DNA of 13,032 bases, from contig JAANWY010000390.1 in the NCBI GenBank assembly GCA_018263655.1, forward strand, positions 1-13,032, given 5' to 3'. Source of the stretch: Anaerolineales bacterium. Its GTDB lineage: Bacteria > Chloroflexota > Anaerolineae > Epilineales > JAANWY01. Positions 1 through 7,305 of the stretch are shown here, piece after piece. The translations under genes and the position numbers were made by a program. Positions within the stretch are counted from its first letter, which is position 1. Each line of letters begins with the position of its first letter. The notes under the pieces were generated by a model, which was not told the DNA's origin, did not search any database, and saw only the letters and a list, made by a program, of their open reading frames with translations.

Positions 1-480
1 CCTTCGACCATCGACAGAACCCTTCGCCGCCGGCTGCGGCACCCCAGTATCCCCACCACGCCGCGGACGACGTCCGTCGTCCGCTATTCGTGCCGGAGGC
101 TGAGACTCTGGCGCAGGTTCGTCATTCCCCTTCGAGCTGGCCGACCCTCCGCCGGTTGATGGCGTGCCCCCGCGCAACCCGCGCACGGGCGACTCAACGC
201 CTGCCACGTCTCCACGCACCTCGTCTGCACCCTCGCCTATGGAACTCGTGGCGAACGTGGACGGCGGCGCCTCCGGTGACTCGGGCGCCTGTTGCAGCGC
301 CGGAGCATGCGACAGCGGCAAGGGCACAACACCAGCCAGAGATTGTATCAGAGCCGTCAGAAACGGTGCGGCTTCCGCCGCCTCCACCCCAGACCGCGGC
401 AATCGACGGGCGGTCCTGCCTGGCGCTGATCGGCCGGCAGACGGCGAAGAAACCTCGCTGAGCAGCAGGTCTACTGTCAT
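1..480 (-). CDS. fliK: FliK, flagellar hook-length control protein, N-terminal part (runs off the window)
   Basis: The minus frame is open from ATG at 478-480 to base 1 (160 codons, no stop), so only the N-terminus is present. The product is rich in Pro, Ala, Gly and Ser with little order, as in the N-terminal half of FliK, the exported molecular ruler that switches the export gate from rod/hook to filament substrates. A short predicted helix near residues 36-50 (EAAEAAPFLTALIQSLAG) holds an FxxxL motif like the gate-recognition motif of early export substrates. An in-frame TGA at 520-522 and no other ATG, GTG or TTG in between fix the start; the Shine-Dalgarno is weak. The call rests on composition and on its place after flgB at the end of a fliE-to-fliJ cluster. 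The conserved FliK C-terminal domain is outside the window. Confidence 0.7.
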   Translation of the reverse strand, partial: MTVDLLLSEVSSPSAGRSAPGRTARRLPRSGVEAAEAAPFLTALIQSLAGVVPLPLSHAPALQQAPESPEAPPSTFATSSIGEGADEVRGDVAGVESPVRGLRGGTPSTGGGSASSKGNDEPAPESQPPARIADDGRRPRRGGDTGVPQPAAKGSVDGRR

Positions 481-481
481 G

Positions 482-505
482 GTATCTGGCCTAGTATCTG
501 GCCTA
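482..505. repeat. 12-bp direct repeat, two copies, between flgB and fliK
   Basis: GTATCTGGCCTA occurs twice back to back (482-493 and 494-505). The second copy contains the flgB stop codon (CTA on the plus strand, 503-505), and the array fills the 22-nt gap to the fliK start. It is the shortest of the junction arrays in this operon. Confidence 0.85.
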
Positions 506-943
506 CGATCGTCCCTCGGTCACGGCGGCCCTCAGCATAGCAAACCGCTTGGCCTGGAGCCGCGACAGAGCTTGGTAGTGGATGGCCGTGTCTGCTAGCG
601 TGACCATCTCTCGGTCAATGTCTACGTTGTTTTGATCGTTCCGTGCCGTCGTGTTGGAGACTTGTTGTACCTGAGGCGCTAGATCTGCCCCCATCTGTCC
701 CTCAGTGGTGAGGTGGTGTGCATGGGTACGCACCAGTTGGAGCTCTCCGGACTCATTATCCCAGTCACCACGTGGCTCCAACGCTCGCTGCAACTTCTCC
801 TCGAAACTCACCAGGCCGGCTTTGAACCCCGGCGTCTCGGCATTGGAGATGTTATGGGCGGTCACTTGCTGCCGCAGAGCCATCCCACTCAAGGCTGACT
901 GCACCACGTGTGTCGTGAAATCGTTAAGGATCCCGTTCTTCAT
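503..943 (-). CDS. flgB: FlgB, flagellar proximal rod protein
   Basis: This 146-residue protein has the length and motifs of FlgB, which sits next to the MS ring and begins the rod after export by the flagellar type III system. The flagellar rod N-terminal signature is at residues 31-41 (NISNAETPGFK), after a helix ending TAHN. The C-terminus (IDREMVTLADTAIHYQALSR, then KRFAMLRAAV) matches the conserved FlgB/FlgC terminal helix. The start is ATG 941-943. No Shine-Dalgarno is visible because a GTCTNN hexamer array begins 2 nt upstream. It is unusual here in being separated from flgC by the whole fliE-fliJ block and a transglycosylase; flgB and flgC are normally adjacent. Only one flgB-like gene is seen. 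Confidence 0.95.
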   Translation of the reverse strand: MKNGILNDFTTHVVQSALSGMALRQQVTAHNISNAETPGFKAGLVSFEEKLQRALEPRGDWDNESGELQLVRTHAHHLTTEGQMGADLAPQVQQVSNTTARNDQNNVDIDREMVTLADTAIHYQALSRLQAKRFAMLRAAVTEGRS

Positions 944-945
944 GA

Positions 946-981
946 GTCTATGTCTCAGTCTATGTCTCAGTCTATGTCTCT
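946..981. repeat. Tandem GTCTNN hexamer array (12 bp x 3) upstream of flgB
   Basis: Six hexamers GTCTAT/GTCTCA alternate, giving a 12-bp unit repeated three times, the last ending GTCTCT. It begins 2 nt upstream of the flgB start codon, where a ribosome binding site would be. It is one part of the 166-nt slt-flgB spacer (944-1109), which also holds a GGTCTCC hairpin and a TTCCACT heptamer array; no gene is seen in that spacer. Confidence 0.9.
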
Positions 982-999
982 CTACAATGCTGGGCGAAG

Positions 1000-1051
1000 G
1001 TCTCCCGACCGAGCCCCGTCGAAGAGCCCGTATACGCCTCGGTCAGGAGAC
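1000..1051. repeat. GGTCTCC-type inverted repeat (hairpin) in the slt-flgB spacer
   Basis: GTCTCCCGACCGAG (1000-1013) pairs with CTCGGTCAGGAGAC (1038-1051) over 14 positions with one C-A mismatch, around a 24-nt loop. The loop contains GAGCCCCGTCGAAG, a sequence that recurs in coding DNA at 12207. The same stem with the same mismatch is present at 7774-7823. No T-run follows on the minus strand, so a terminator is not clear; it looks like a dispersed palindromic repeat. Confidence 0.75.
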
Positions 1052-1067
1052 TCTCGGCGAGCTTGGA

Positions 1068-1110
1068 TTCCACTTTCCACTTTCCCCCTTCCACTTTCCA
1101 CATTTCCACT
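1068..1110. repeat. TTCCACT heptamer array between flgB and slt
   Basis: Six units follow each other: TTCCACT, TTCCACT, TTCCCCC, TTCCACT, TTCCACA, then an 8-nt TTTCCACT whose last base is the first base of the slt stop codon. On the transcribed strand this is a purine-rich GTGGAAA tract. The same heptamer appears in the fliJ-fliI spacer at 2202-2229. Confidence 0.88.
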
Positions 1111-1631
1111 TACGCTTCCCACTCCTGATACTGATCAACAAAGTTCATGACTCGGTTGACGTACGTTCGGGTCTCACGATAAGGCGGGACACCCTCATAG
1201 CGCTCGACTGCGCCGGGGCCGGCGTTGTAGGCCGCCAGCGCCAACGGCATGCTGTGAAAATGATCAAGCATCTGGCGCAGATAGCGAGCTCCTCCGTCGA
1301 TGTTTTCAGCCGGATCAAAGGGGTCCTCGACCCCCAGCGACCGAGCTGTACCGGGCATGAGTTGCATCAGCCCCTGAGCGCCGGCGCTGGAGACAGCCCG
1401 TGAGTTGAAGTTAGACTCAGCCTTAACGACCGCTTGCAGCACATCGGGGTCGAGGTTGTACCGTCGCGCAGCATCCTCAATCAGATCAGAAAATGCCGTT
1501 GGCTGACTGTCAGACTGGCGATCAGATCGGTCGTACGCTCGGGATTGCCTCTGCTGCGCCACCTCATAGAGCTGTTTGAACAAGTGGCGAAACAGCAACC
1601 GTTGCAGTGGTTTGATAAGATCAATCAGCAT
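1110..1631 (-). CDS. Flagellar-operon lytic transglycosylase (SLT domain)
   Basis: This 173-residue protein is an SLT-type (goose-lysozyme-like) murein lytic transglycosylase that cuts glycan strands. After a positively charged amphipathic N-terminus (residues 1-45) come the family motifs in order: catalytic Glu72 in KAESNFN, GAQGLMQLMPGTA (84-96), NIDGGARYL (110-118) and ALAAYNAGPGAV (131-142). No cleavable signal peptide or clear membrane segment is seen, so it may leave through the flagellar export apparatus, as FlgJ does, or by another route. It overlaps the fliJ end by 11 bp, and GAGG lies 6 nt before ATG 1631, the best ribosome binding site among its neighbours. Its position suggests it opens peptidoglycan for the rod, the job done by the C-terminal domain of FlgJ or by SltF in other bacteria. 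The role is inference; the fold is clear. Confidence 0.9.
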   Translation of the reverse strand: MLIDLIKPLQRLLFRHLFKQLYEVAQQRQSRAYDRSDRQSDSQPTAFSDLIEDAARRYNLDPDVLQAVVKAESNFNSRAVSSAGAQGLMQLMPGTARSLGVEDPFDPAENIDGGARYLRQMLDHFHSMPLALAAYNAGPGAVERYEGVPPYRETRTYVNRVMNFVDQYQEWEA

Positions 1632-2151
1632 CTGTATCCTCTTCCTTTCGGGCTGCGAGGCCCTCTGGATCCGATGTTGGGCGGGCCGGCGTGCTCACTG
1701 GCGCTGTCCCGCGCCGATTGAACCCCGTGATGGCCGACTCGTCGATCAGTCGAGCTTCGGTCTCTTCGAGCGTCTCTACGAAGCGCCGAAACTGACGCGC
1801 TTCCAATTCCGTGAGCACCTCCATATCCTGTTGGGCTTTCAGGAGCTCCTCCCGTTTGACAGACGCCTCGGCCTCTAGGTCAGCCACCGCAGCGCGTTGT
1901 TGCTTCAATCGCTCGGTCAGGCTCTGCCGATAGAACTCGACCCGCCTTACGGCCTCAATGCTCAGCCCATCCTGGCCGAAAAGAGCCTGTAAGTCAGCAT
2001 GGCTCTGTTTCACTTCTGCGACCAAGCCATCACGCACAGCCCGCGCCTGCCTGACCTTGCGCTCCACCTTTGCAAGCTCCACCTGGCGCATCTCCACGAT
2101 GCTCTCCCGGTAGGCCAGAACTGCTTCTAACGAAAACTTAAAGCCAGCCAT
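1621..2151 (-). CDS. fliJ: FliJ, flagellar export chaperone / ATPase central stalk
   Basis: The product has 176 residues and is almost entirely charged heptad-like helix from about residue 5 to 140, as expected for the antiparallel coiled coil of FliJ. FliJ inserts into the FliI hexamer like the gamma subunit of F1 and links it to FlhA. The N-terminus FKFSLEAVLAYRE is the typical FliJ opening. The C-terminal 35 residues are Pro/Ala/Asp/Glu-rich and make it longer than the usual roughly 147 residues. ATG 2149-2151 directly follows an in-frame TAA, and no Shine-Dalgarno is visible. Identity also rests on position directly after fliI. It overlaps the downstream transglycosylase by 11 bp. Confidence 0.88.
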   Translation of the reverse strand: MAGFKFSLEAVLAYRESIVEMRQVELAKVERKVRQARAVRDGLVAEVKQSHADLQALFGQDGLSIEAVRRVEFYRQSLTERLKQQRAAVADLEAEASVKREELLKAQQDMEVLTELEARQFRRFVETLEETEARLIDESAITGFNRRGTAPVSTPARPTSDPEGLAARKEEDTDAD

Positions 2152-2170
2152 TTACCAGTTGGAAAATAGA

Positions 2171-2229
2171 GAATGGATGATGGAGAATGGACGTCTCCCC
2201 CTTCCCCCTTCCACCTTCCACTTTCCACA
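2171..2229. repeat. Two heptamer arrays (GAATGGA and TTCCACY) between fliI and fliJ
   Basis: The 80-nt spacer 2152-2231 holds GAATGGA, TGATGGA, GAATGGA (2171-2191) and then TTCCCCC, TTCCACC, TTCCACT, TTCCACA (2202-2229), ending 2 nt before the fliI stop codon. The second array is the same family as at 1068-1110. Nothing else is seen in this spacer, and fliJ lacks a recognisable ribosome binding site. Confidence 0.85.
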
Positions 2230-2231
2230 AC

Positions 2232-3656
2232 CTAATCTCCAGCCTCCCCGAAGATCGTCTGCAACCGTTCCAGCGTCTCTGCGTAAGGCGTAAACTCATC
2301 AGGCGGTTGGCGCAAGAACTCTAGCGCCCGAGGCCGCACGCGCAGAGCATAATCGATGTTCGGGTTACTTCCAGATTCATAGGCGCCGATATTGATCAGA
2401 TCGGCTGCTCGATCGTAGGTCGCCAGGACATCGCGGAGCTGACCGGCCAACTTGAGCTGATCTGGCTCGGCAACTACCGGCATGACTCGACTGATGCTGT
2501 CGAGTACATCGATGGCCGGATAGTGACCCTCGGCGGCCAGCTCCCGGGACAGCATGATGTGGCCGTCCAGAATGCTGCGCACCGTGTCGCTGATGGGCTC
2601 GTTAAAGTCATCAGCCTCGACCAACACAGTGTAGAAGCCCGTAATGCTTCCGCTCTCCGAGGTGCCAGTGCGCTCCATCAGACGGGGCAACAGGGCGAAA
2701 ACAGAGGGGGGGTACCCCTTGGTCGTCGGCGGCTCTCCAGCCGCCAGCCCCACCTCGCGTTGGGCCATGGCAAAGCGGGTGACCGAGTCCATGAGAAAGA
2801 CCACGTCCGCCCCCTTATCCCGGAAGCTCTCGGCGATGGTCGTGGCCACAAGCGCACCTTTGAGCCGCACCAGCGGTGGCTGATCCGAGGTAGACACCAC
2901 AACGACTGCTCGCTCCAAGCCCTCGGGACCCAGGTCACGCTCCAGGAATTCCTGGACCTCTCGGCCGCGCTCGCCAATGAGAGCCACGACGCTGACGTCG
3001 GCCAGGGCACTGCGCGCAATGCACCCCATAAGCGTGCTCTTCCCCACGCCGCTGCCGGCGAAGAGGCCAATCCGCTGCCCTTTGCCGCAAGTCAGCACGC
3101 CGTCAATGGCCCGGACGCCAGTTGTCAGCGGTTCACGGATAGGCTGTCGCCCCAGCGGGTGTGGCGGCGTGCTGTAAACTGGACGCGTCTGCCCACCCAA
3201 GACCGGCCCTTCACCGTCGATAGGTTGGCCCAGTCCGTCCAACACTCGCCCCAGGAGAGCCTCCCCTACGGGCACGGTCAAGAAGTCTCCACTGGCAACG
3301 ACTTCACTCCCCGGCTGGATGCCATCGGTACGTCCCAGCGGCATCACCCGTAGGCGCCGGCCGTGAAACCCGACAACCTCGGCCGGGACCGGGGGGGAGC
3401 CGGCGCCAGGGAAAATCCGGCACAACTCGCCAATCTGAGCCGCTAACCCTTCCACTTCGACAGTCAAGCCCACCACATTCGCGACCTGCCCCTGACAAAC
3501 AACGGGGGTCAAGGCATTCAAAATCCGGTGATACTTGCTCAGATCCACCGCGTGCAGGGGGGGAGTTTGCGCAGAGGTGTGGAGACCAGAACTTGTCCGC
3601 TCCCCTGTTCCTCTGCTCTTCTGCTCAGTCCCGCGTTTCTTCGTTCCCGTTTTCAT
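2232..3656 (-). CDS. fliI: FliI, flagellar type III export ATPase
   Basis: FliI is the cytoplasmic ATPase that helps unfold and load flagellar substrates. From ATG 3656 the protein has 474 residues. It shows an N-terminal beta-barrel region (about 45-110), Walker A AGSGVGKS (200-207), GERGREV (228-234), Walker B VVFLMD (285-290), the YPPSVFALLPRL segment (315-326) and the alpha/beta ATPase signature PAIDVLDSIS (380-389). The first 36 residues are charged, low in complexity and not typical of FliI. An in-frame GTG at 3546-3548 would give a 438-residue protein of normal length, but neither start has a clear Shine-Dalgarno. ATG 3656 overlaps fliH by 32 bp. The frame remains open further upstream inside fliH, but that extension is not FliI-like. 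The C-terminal region (to LERLQTIFGEAGD) looks complete. Confidence 0.95.
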   Translation of the reverse strand: MKTGTKKRGTEQKSRGTGERTSSGLHTSAQTPPLHAVDLSKYHRILNALTPVVCQGQVANVVGLTVEVEGLAAQIGELCRIFPGAGSPPVPAEVVGFHGRRLRVMPLGRTDGIQPGSEVVASGDFLTVPVGEALLGRVLDGLGQPIDGEGPVLGGQTRPVYSTPPHPLGRQPIREPLTTGVRAIDGVLTCGKGQRIGLFAGSGVGKSTLMGCIARSALADVSVVALIGERGREVQEFLERDLGPEGLERAVVVVSTSDQPPLVRLKGALVATTIAESFRDKGADVVFLMDSVTRFAMAQREVGLAAGEPPTTKGYPPSVFALLPRLMERTGTSESGSITGFYTVLVEADDFNEPISDTVRSILDGHIMLSRELAAEGHYPAIDVLDSISRVMPVVAEPDQLKLAGQLRDVLATYDRAADLINIGAYESGSNPNIDYALRVRPRALEFLRQPPDEFTPYAETLERLQTIFGEAGD

Positions 3657-4494
3657 TGGCCGTCGCTTTGTCAAAAGCGTACTTGATCTGTACCAACTGA
3701 GTATCGATCCGGGCATCCACTGTCCCGGCCTCAGTGTCGATGACGCAACCGCCAGGCTTGACGCGCCGATCAGCCAAGATTTCCCATCGACGGTTCGGCG
3801 GCCCTGGGGACCCTCCCGAGCCCGCCGAGGGGCCTGTTGGAGAATCATCATGCTCCAATGCCTCAGCCCAGTATTCGCGCAACACCTCGACGTCTCGCGG
3901 GTTGAGGCGGATGGTCAACACATCGCCGGCATTCGCGTGTTCGATCGCATCGGCCACGAGGCCGACCGTCACTTCAGGGTTAAGCTCGACGACTTCCCCG
4001 ATGACTTTCCGGGCCACGTCGATGACGAGTTCGACAATCTCAGCCTCGGCGCCGGCAATGAGGGCTGCTTTGAAAGAGGCGGCCTCTTCCATAAGTTGGT
4101 AGACGACGTTCAGCTGCTCCAGAAGCTCATCCCGGCCGGCGCTCAAGCCCTCTGCATAGCCGGTTTCGTAACCCTCGCTATGCCCCTCTCTTCGCCCTTC
4201 CTCGCGCGCTTGATCACGAAGGGCCTGGCTTTCAGCTTCGGCCTGAGCCAGCAAGGCGTTCGCCTGTTCTTGTGCCTGGGCCAGCAGTTCCTCTGCCTGC
4301 GTCTTGGTTCTTTCGAGGACTTCAGTCCAGTGATTCAACTCTTCCAGTTCAGCGTGGTGTATGCGGACCGGAACCCGGCCGCGCAACTGCGCGCCTCCAT
4401 CCTGCCGGCTAGATTGAGCCTCCCCTTCACTGCGATATCGTCTGGGAACCCGACCTCTGAACCGAGGTTTCTCCTCCGATGTGTCCGTACCCAT
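3625..4494 (-). CDS. fliH: FliH, flagellar export ATPase regulator / stator
   Basis: FliH binds FliI, restrains its ATPase activity and tethers it to the C-ring; it is related to the peripheral stalk of F/V-type ATPases. The 289-residue product has a charged N-terminus (1-50) and a long Ala/Glu/Gln helix (50-100). Next comes the diagnostic glycine ladder: six glycines spaced exactly four apart (G100, 104, 108, 112, 116, 120). The C-terminal FliH/VATP-E domain (about 140-275) ends with CVIDTEAGTVDARIDTQL. A Ser/Gly/Pro-rich insert at about 216-235 interrupts that domain and is probably a flexible loop. The start codon overlaps the fliG stop (TAATG), which suggests translational coupling. The end overlaps fliI by 32 bp. 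Confidence 0.95.
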   Translation of the reverse strand: MGTDTSEEKPRFRGRVPRRYRSEGEAQSSRQDGGAQLRGRVPVRIHHAELEELNHWTEVLERTKTQAEELLAQAQEQANALLAQAEAESQALRDQAREEGRREGHSEGYETGYAEGLSAGRDELLEQLNVVYQLMEEAASFKAALIAGAEAEIVELVIDVARKVIGEVVELNPEVTVGLVADAIEHANAGDVLTIRLNPRDVEVLREYWAEALEHDDSPTGPSAGSGGSPGPPNRRWEILADRRVKPGGCVIDTEAGTVDARIDTQLVQIKYAFDKATANENGNEETRD

Positions 4495-5507
4495 TAGACC
4501 AGTGTTTCCGCAGCTTCGCCCCGCGCGATGACGATTTCTTCTGCCTCTGCCAACTGGCGCACGACCTCACCGATACGCTGCTGCGCCTCCTCCACATCTG
4601 TCAGGCGCTGCGGCCCCGTGGCCGCCATCTCCTCCTGCAACATTTCTCGCGCGCGGCTTGACATGTTGCGGAAGATGAGTTGCTGGATTTGCATTGACAC
4701 ACCTCTCAAGGCCAATGGAAGGTCTCTCGAGTCTACGTCCCGCATTACCCGTCGCACTGCTGTGTCATCCAACAGTGTCAAGTCTTCAAAGACGAACATC
4801 TTCTTGCGGACCTGCTCTGCCAGCTCTGGGTCCGCCTTGAGATGCTCCAAGATGTTTTTCTCGGTACCGCGACTCGCCCTTTTCAGAATGTCCACCAGGG
4901 AATCAATCCCCATCTCAGTTCCGCCCCCGGCCCGGGACAACATGGGGGCCAGTCTCTTACTGAGGCCATCCTCTACCTCGCTCAACACTTCTGGCGCCAC
5001 GCGCTCCATCCGCAGGAGGCGCTCCGCCAATTCCTGCTGCAACTCTGGACTCAGCTGGGACAGAATCTCGGCCGCCCGACGCGGTTTGAGGTGAGATATG
5101 ATCACAGCCGTGATTTGCGGATGCTCGCTCTCCAAGAACTTGGCAAGTTGGGCGGTATCTGCCCCCTCCATGAAACTAAACGGCCTGCCACTCTGGCCAC
5201 CCATCTGGATGCGTCTGATGAAGTCATTGGCGCTGGACTCCCCCATCATTTGTGCCAGCATGTCCCACACATGGTCCCCACCTGACGTGGGCAACCCCCC
5301 CGCCGCCTTGGACAGCTCGAAGGCTTCGTCCATAATGCCGCCCTGGACGTCGCTGTCAACCATTGACATATCGTCAAGGTTCAACAGTTCGCCCGTCACC
5401 TGTTCGATCTCTGGCTCGGAACAGTACCTCAGTACATCGGCCGAGATCCCTGGCCCCAGGGTAGCGAGCAATATGGCCGCCTTCTGCGGTCCGGATGTCT
5501 TGATCAT
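4494..5507 (-). CDS. fliG: FliG, flagellar motor switch / rotor protein
   Basis: FliG is the C-ring protein that contacts the stator and generates torque. The 337-residue length is normal. The N-terminal FliF-binding domain begins QKAAILLATLG. The middle domain carries EHPQ (128-131), the FliM-binding motif. The C-terminal domain has MFVFEDL (237-243), the DSRDLPLALRG segment (259-269) and the torque helix ending LQEEMAATGPQRL. By eye, the acidic pair of that helix is conserved as EE and the GPxR arginine is kept, while the position of E. coli Arg281 appears to be Gln. The start is ATG 5505-5507, 8 nt after the fliF stop. GGAG inside the fliF end lies 11 nt upstream, and CGAGG directly precedes the start. 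Confidence 0.97.
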   Translation of the reverse strand: MIKTSGPQKAAILLATLGPGISADVLRYCSEPEIEQVTGELLNLDDMSMVDSDVQGGIMDEAFELSKAAGGLPTSGGDHVWDMLAQMMGESSANDFIRRIQMGGQSGRPFSFMEGADTAQLAKFLESEHPQITAVIISHLKPRRAAEILSQLSPELQQELAERLLRMERVAPEVLSEVEDGLSKRLAPMLSRAGGGTEMGIDSLVDILKRASRGTEKNILEHLKADPELAEQVRKKMFVFEDLTLLDDTAVRRVMRDVDSRDLPLALRGVSMQIQQLIFRNMSSRAREMLQEEMAATGPQRLTDVEEAQQRIGEVVRQLAEAEEIVIARGEAAETLV

Positions 5508-5515
5508 CCTCGTGG

Positions 5516-7198
5516 TTACTCCTCATTCAACCAGCGCTGAACAACCCGAGCAATAGTGTCTGGATTCTCTTCGGCCAGCTGGATAAACCGCTTGCGCCGG
5601 CGAACTTCCGCTAAATCCAGGTCCATTCCTTCTGGCTCTTCCTCTTCTATCTGTGCCTCCATCTGATCCAAGAGGGTGGTAGCCGGCGCCGGGCTCCCTT
5701 CCAGCATATCTGGCGTCCCCTCCAGAACATCTACTGAACTCTCCGGTCTAGCTGCTGGACCCTCGAGCTGCGGCACCGGCGCTGGCCCCAAGTCCACAAA
5801 CACCCGCTCTTCCAGCCGGCGGAAGGTGCGTCGCACGAAGAAGAGAAGGAAAAGCACGCCCAAGACGGCGGCTCCTACCCGGGCCAGCTCCATGTACTGA
5901 GCGCGTCGCTGCGCGTCCTCCATCGCCTGCACGTCCTCTCCCAGTTGATTGTCGAACGACAACAGGTCAACTGTGACCGTATCCCCCCGAGAGCTGCTGT
6001 AGCCGATGGCCGCCTGAACCATTTGCTCGATAGCCGGCTGCTGAGCCACCAGATTGGCATCATTGCTGTCCAGAAGGACCGCGACTGAGAGACGCTTGAT
6101 GTCGCCCGGAGCGTTAACCGTGTGCATTACGGTCTTGGATACCTCATAGTTGACGGTCGCATCATGGCGGATGAGGCCGGCTCCGCGCGTTCCGGTGATC
6201 GCCGGCTGATAGACGGGCACCACGTTGGCATCCACACCTGGTACCCCTCCGCTGACCGTGATGCCATCGGTGGTTTCGAGCGTCTGGCGGAGACTACGGA
6301 TCACGCCGGCCTGACTGCCGGTTTCGGGGTTGAACTCTTCGCTCGTTGTCTCGACCTGAGCCCAATTCAGATCGGCGTTCACCTTTACCACAGCCTTATT
6401 GAGTCCGAGGGCGGTATTCAACATCTGCTGGAGTCGGCTCTCCAGGTCGCGCTCGACATCCCGTTCGGCACTTATCTGGGCCATGCTTAGGCGCAAGCCC
6501 GATTTGTCCGCCGCCTGGCTGGCTGCCCCTTCGGCCAGTACTCGCCCGTGCACATCCACGATGGTGGCGTTGTCGGCTTCCAATCCTTCGACGCTGCTGG
6601 CGACCAGGTTCCCGATCCCCCAAATTTGATCCTCTCTCAATGAACGACCAGGCTGCAGCTTGAGCATCACGGAGGCCGTTGGCTTGGCTTGATTCTCGGT
6701 GAACAGCGCCTCTTCCGGAATCACCAGGTGGACTCGCGCCTGTTCAACGCCATCCAGGGCGCCGATGGTGCGGGCCAGCTCCCCTTCCAGTGCTCTCTGA
6801 TAGTTGACCCGCTGGCTGAATTCCGTCATCCCCAGATTGCCCAGACCGCCCTGATCGAACAACTCAAAACCGACAGTCCCGCCGCGCGGCAGTCCCTGCC
6901 GCGCCACATCCAATCGCACTTTGTTAAGGTCCTGCGCGGGGACTTGGATCGTCGTGCCGTCCCCGGTGAGTTGATAGGCCACCCCCTGTTTCTGGAGGAT
7001 GTCGACAATCTCGGCCGCATCTTCCTCACTCAAGCCGGTGTAGGCCGTCGTATAGTTAGGCCGGCCGGCCCATATGACGAAGAGCAGCAACGCCAGCAGA
7101 CTGCCAAGACCCAGCGCGCTGATGAGAAGTCTTTGGCGACGGTTCATTCCGTCCCAGGCGCGTATTATTTCATTCCACAGTTGTTGGATGGCGTTCAT
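5516..7198 (-). CDS. fliF: FliF, flagellar MS-ring protein
   Basis: FliF forms the membrane MS ring on which the rod, C-ring and export gate are built. The 560-residue product has a first membrane helix at about 24-44 and the secretin/YscJ-like ring-building domains with GTVGFELFDQ (about 107-116) and RVHLVIPEEALF. A long periplasmic or extracytoplasmic region follows, then a second membrane helix (about 440-456). The acidic cytoplasmic tail ends in a conserved FliG-binding segment (530-560, RRRKRFIQLAEENPDTIA). The start is ATG 7196-7198. The bases before it are part of a GTAGTC octamer array and no Shine-Dalgarno is recognisable. Confidence 0.97.
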   Translation of the reverse strand: MNAIQQLWNEIIRAWDGMNRRQRLLISALGLGSLLALLLFVIWAGRPNYTTAYTGLSEEDAAEIVDILQKQGVAYQLTGDGTTIQVPAQDLNKVRLDVARQGLPRGGTVGFELFDQGGLGNLGMTEFSQRVNYQRALEGELARTIGALDGVEQARVHLVIPEEALFTENQAKPTASVMLKLQPGRSLREDQIWGIGNLVASSVEGLEADNATIVDVHGRVLAEGAASQAADKSGLRLSMAQISAERDVERDLESRLQQMLNTALGLNKAVVKVNADLNWAQVETTSEEFNPETGSQAGVIRSLRQTLETTDGITVSGGVPGVDANVVPVYQPAITGTRGAGLIRHDATVNYEVSKTVMHTVNAPGDIKRLSVAVLLDSNDANLVAQQPAIEQMVQAAIGYSSSRGDTVTVDLLSFDNQLGEDVQAMEDAQRRAQYMELARVGAAVLGVLFLLFFVRRTFRRLEERVFVDLGPAPVPQLEGPAARPESSVDVLEGTPDMLEGSPAPATTLLDQMEAQIEEEEPEGMDLDLAEVRRRKRFIQLAEENPDTIARVVQRWLNEE

Positions 7199-7200
7199 GT

Positions 7201-7305
7201 CGTAGTCTCGTAGTCATGTAGTCTAGTAGTCTGGTAGTCGGATGGTTCGGCAGTTCGATAAGTATCGATCCCCCGACCAATCGACCAACAGACTAACCGA
7301 CTATC
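7201..7305. repeat. Octamer arrays forming a long imperfect palindrome between fliE and fliF
   Basis: Five 8-bp units with core GTAGTC (7201-7240) are followed by TCGATA-AG-TATCGA (7255-7268, a perfect 6-bp stem with a 2-nt loop). Four 8-bp units of type CGACCAAT to CGACTATC follow (7274-7305); their core is the reverse complement of the first array. The whole 105-nt spacer is therefore an imperfect inverted repeat centred at 7261-7262. Its right end overlaps the fliE stop codon and its left end lies 2 nt from the fliF start. Confidence 0.82.

Noticed and set aside
705..1403. Long plus-strand open frame across flgB and slt
   Set aside because: It runs opposite to two well-supported genes and its product is repetitive (SLCLSLCLSLCL from the hexamer array); it is a shadow.
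2523..3353. Plus-strand open frame of 276 codons opposite fliI
   Set aside because: It lies entirely antisense to the conserved FliI ATPase core; the composition is Gln/His/Arg-rich without motifs, typical of GC-rich antisense frames.
3657..3851. Longer fliI start inside fliH (adds 65 residues)
   Set aside because: The added residues are not FliI-like and would lie fully inside the conserved fliH C-terminal coding region; ATG 3656 or GTG 3548 are more credible.
3535..4497. Plus-strand open frame of 320 codons opposite fliH
   Set aside because: It is antisense to the whole fliH gene with its diagnostic glycine ladder; no family features are seen.
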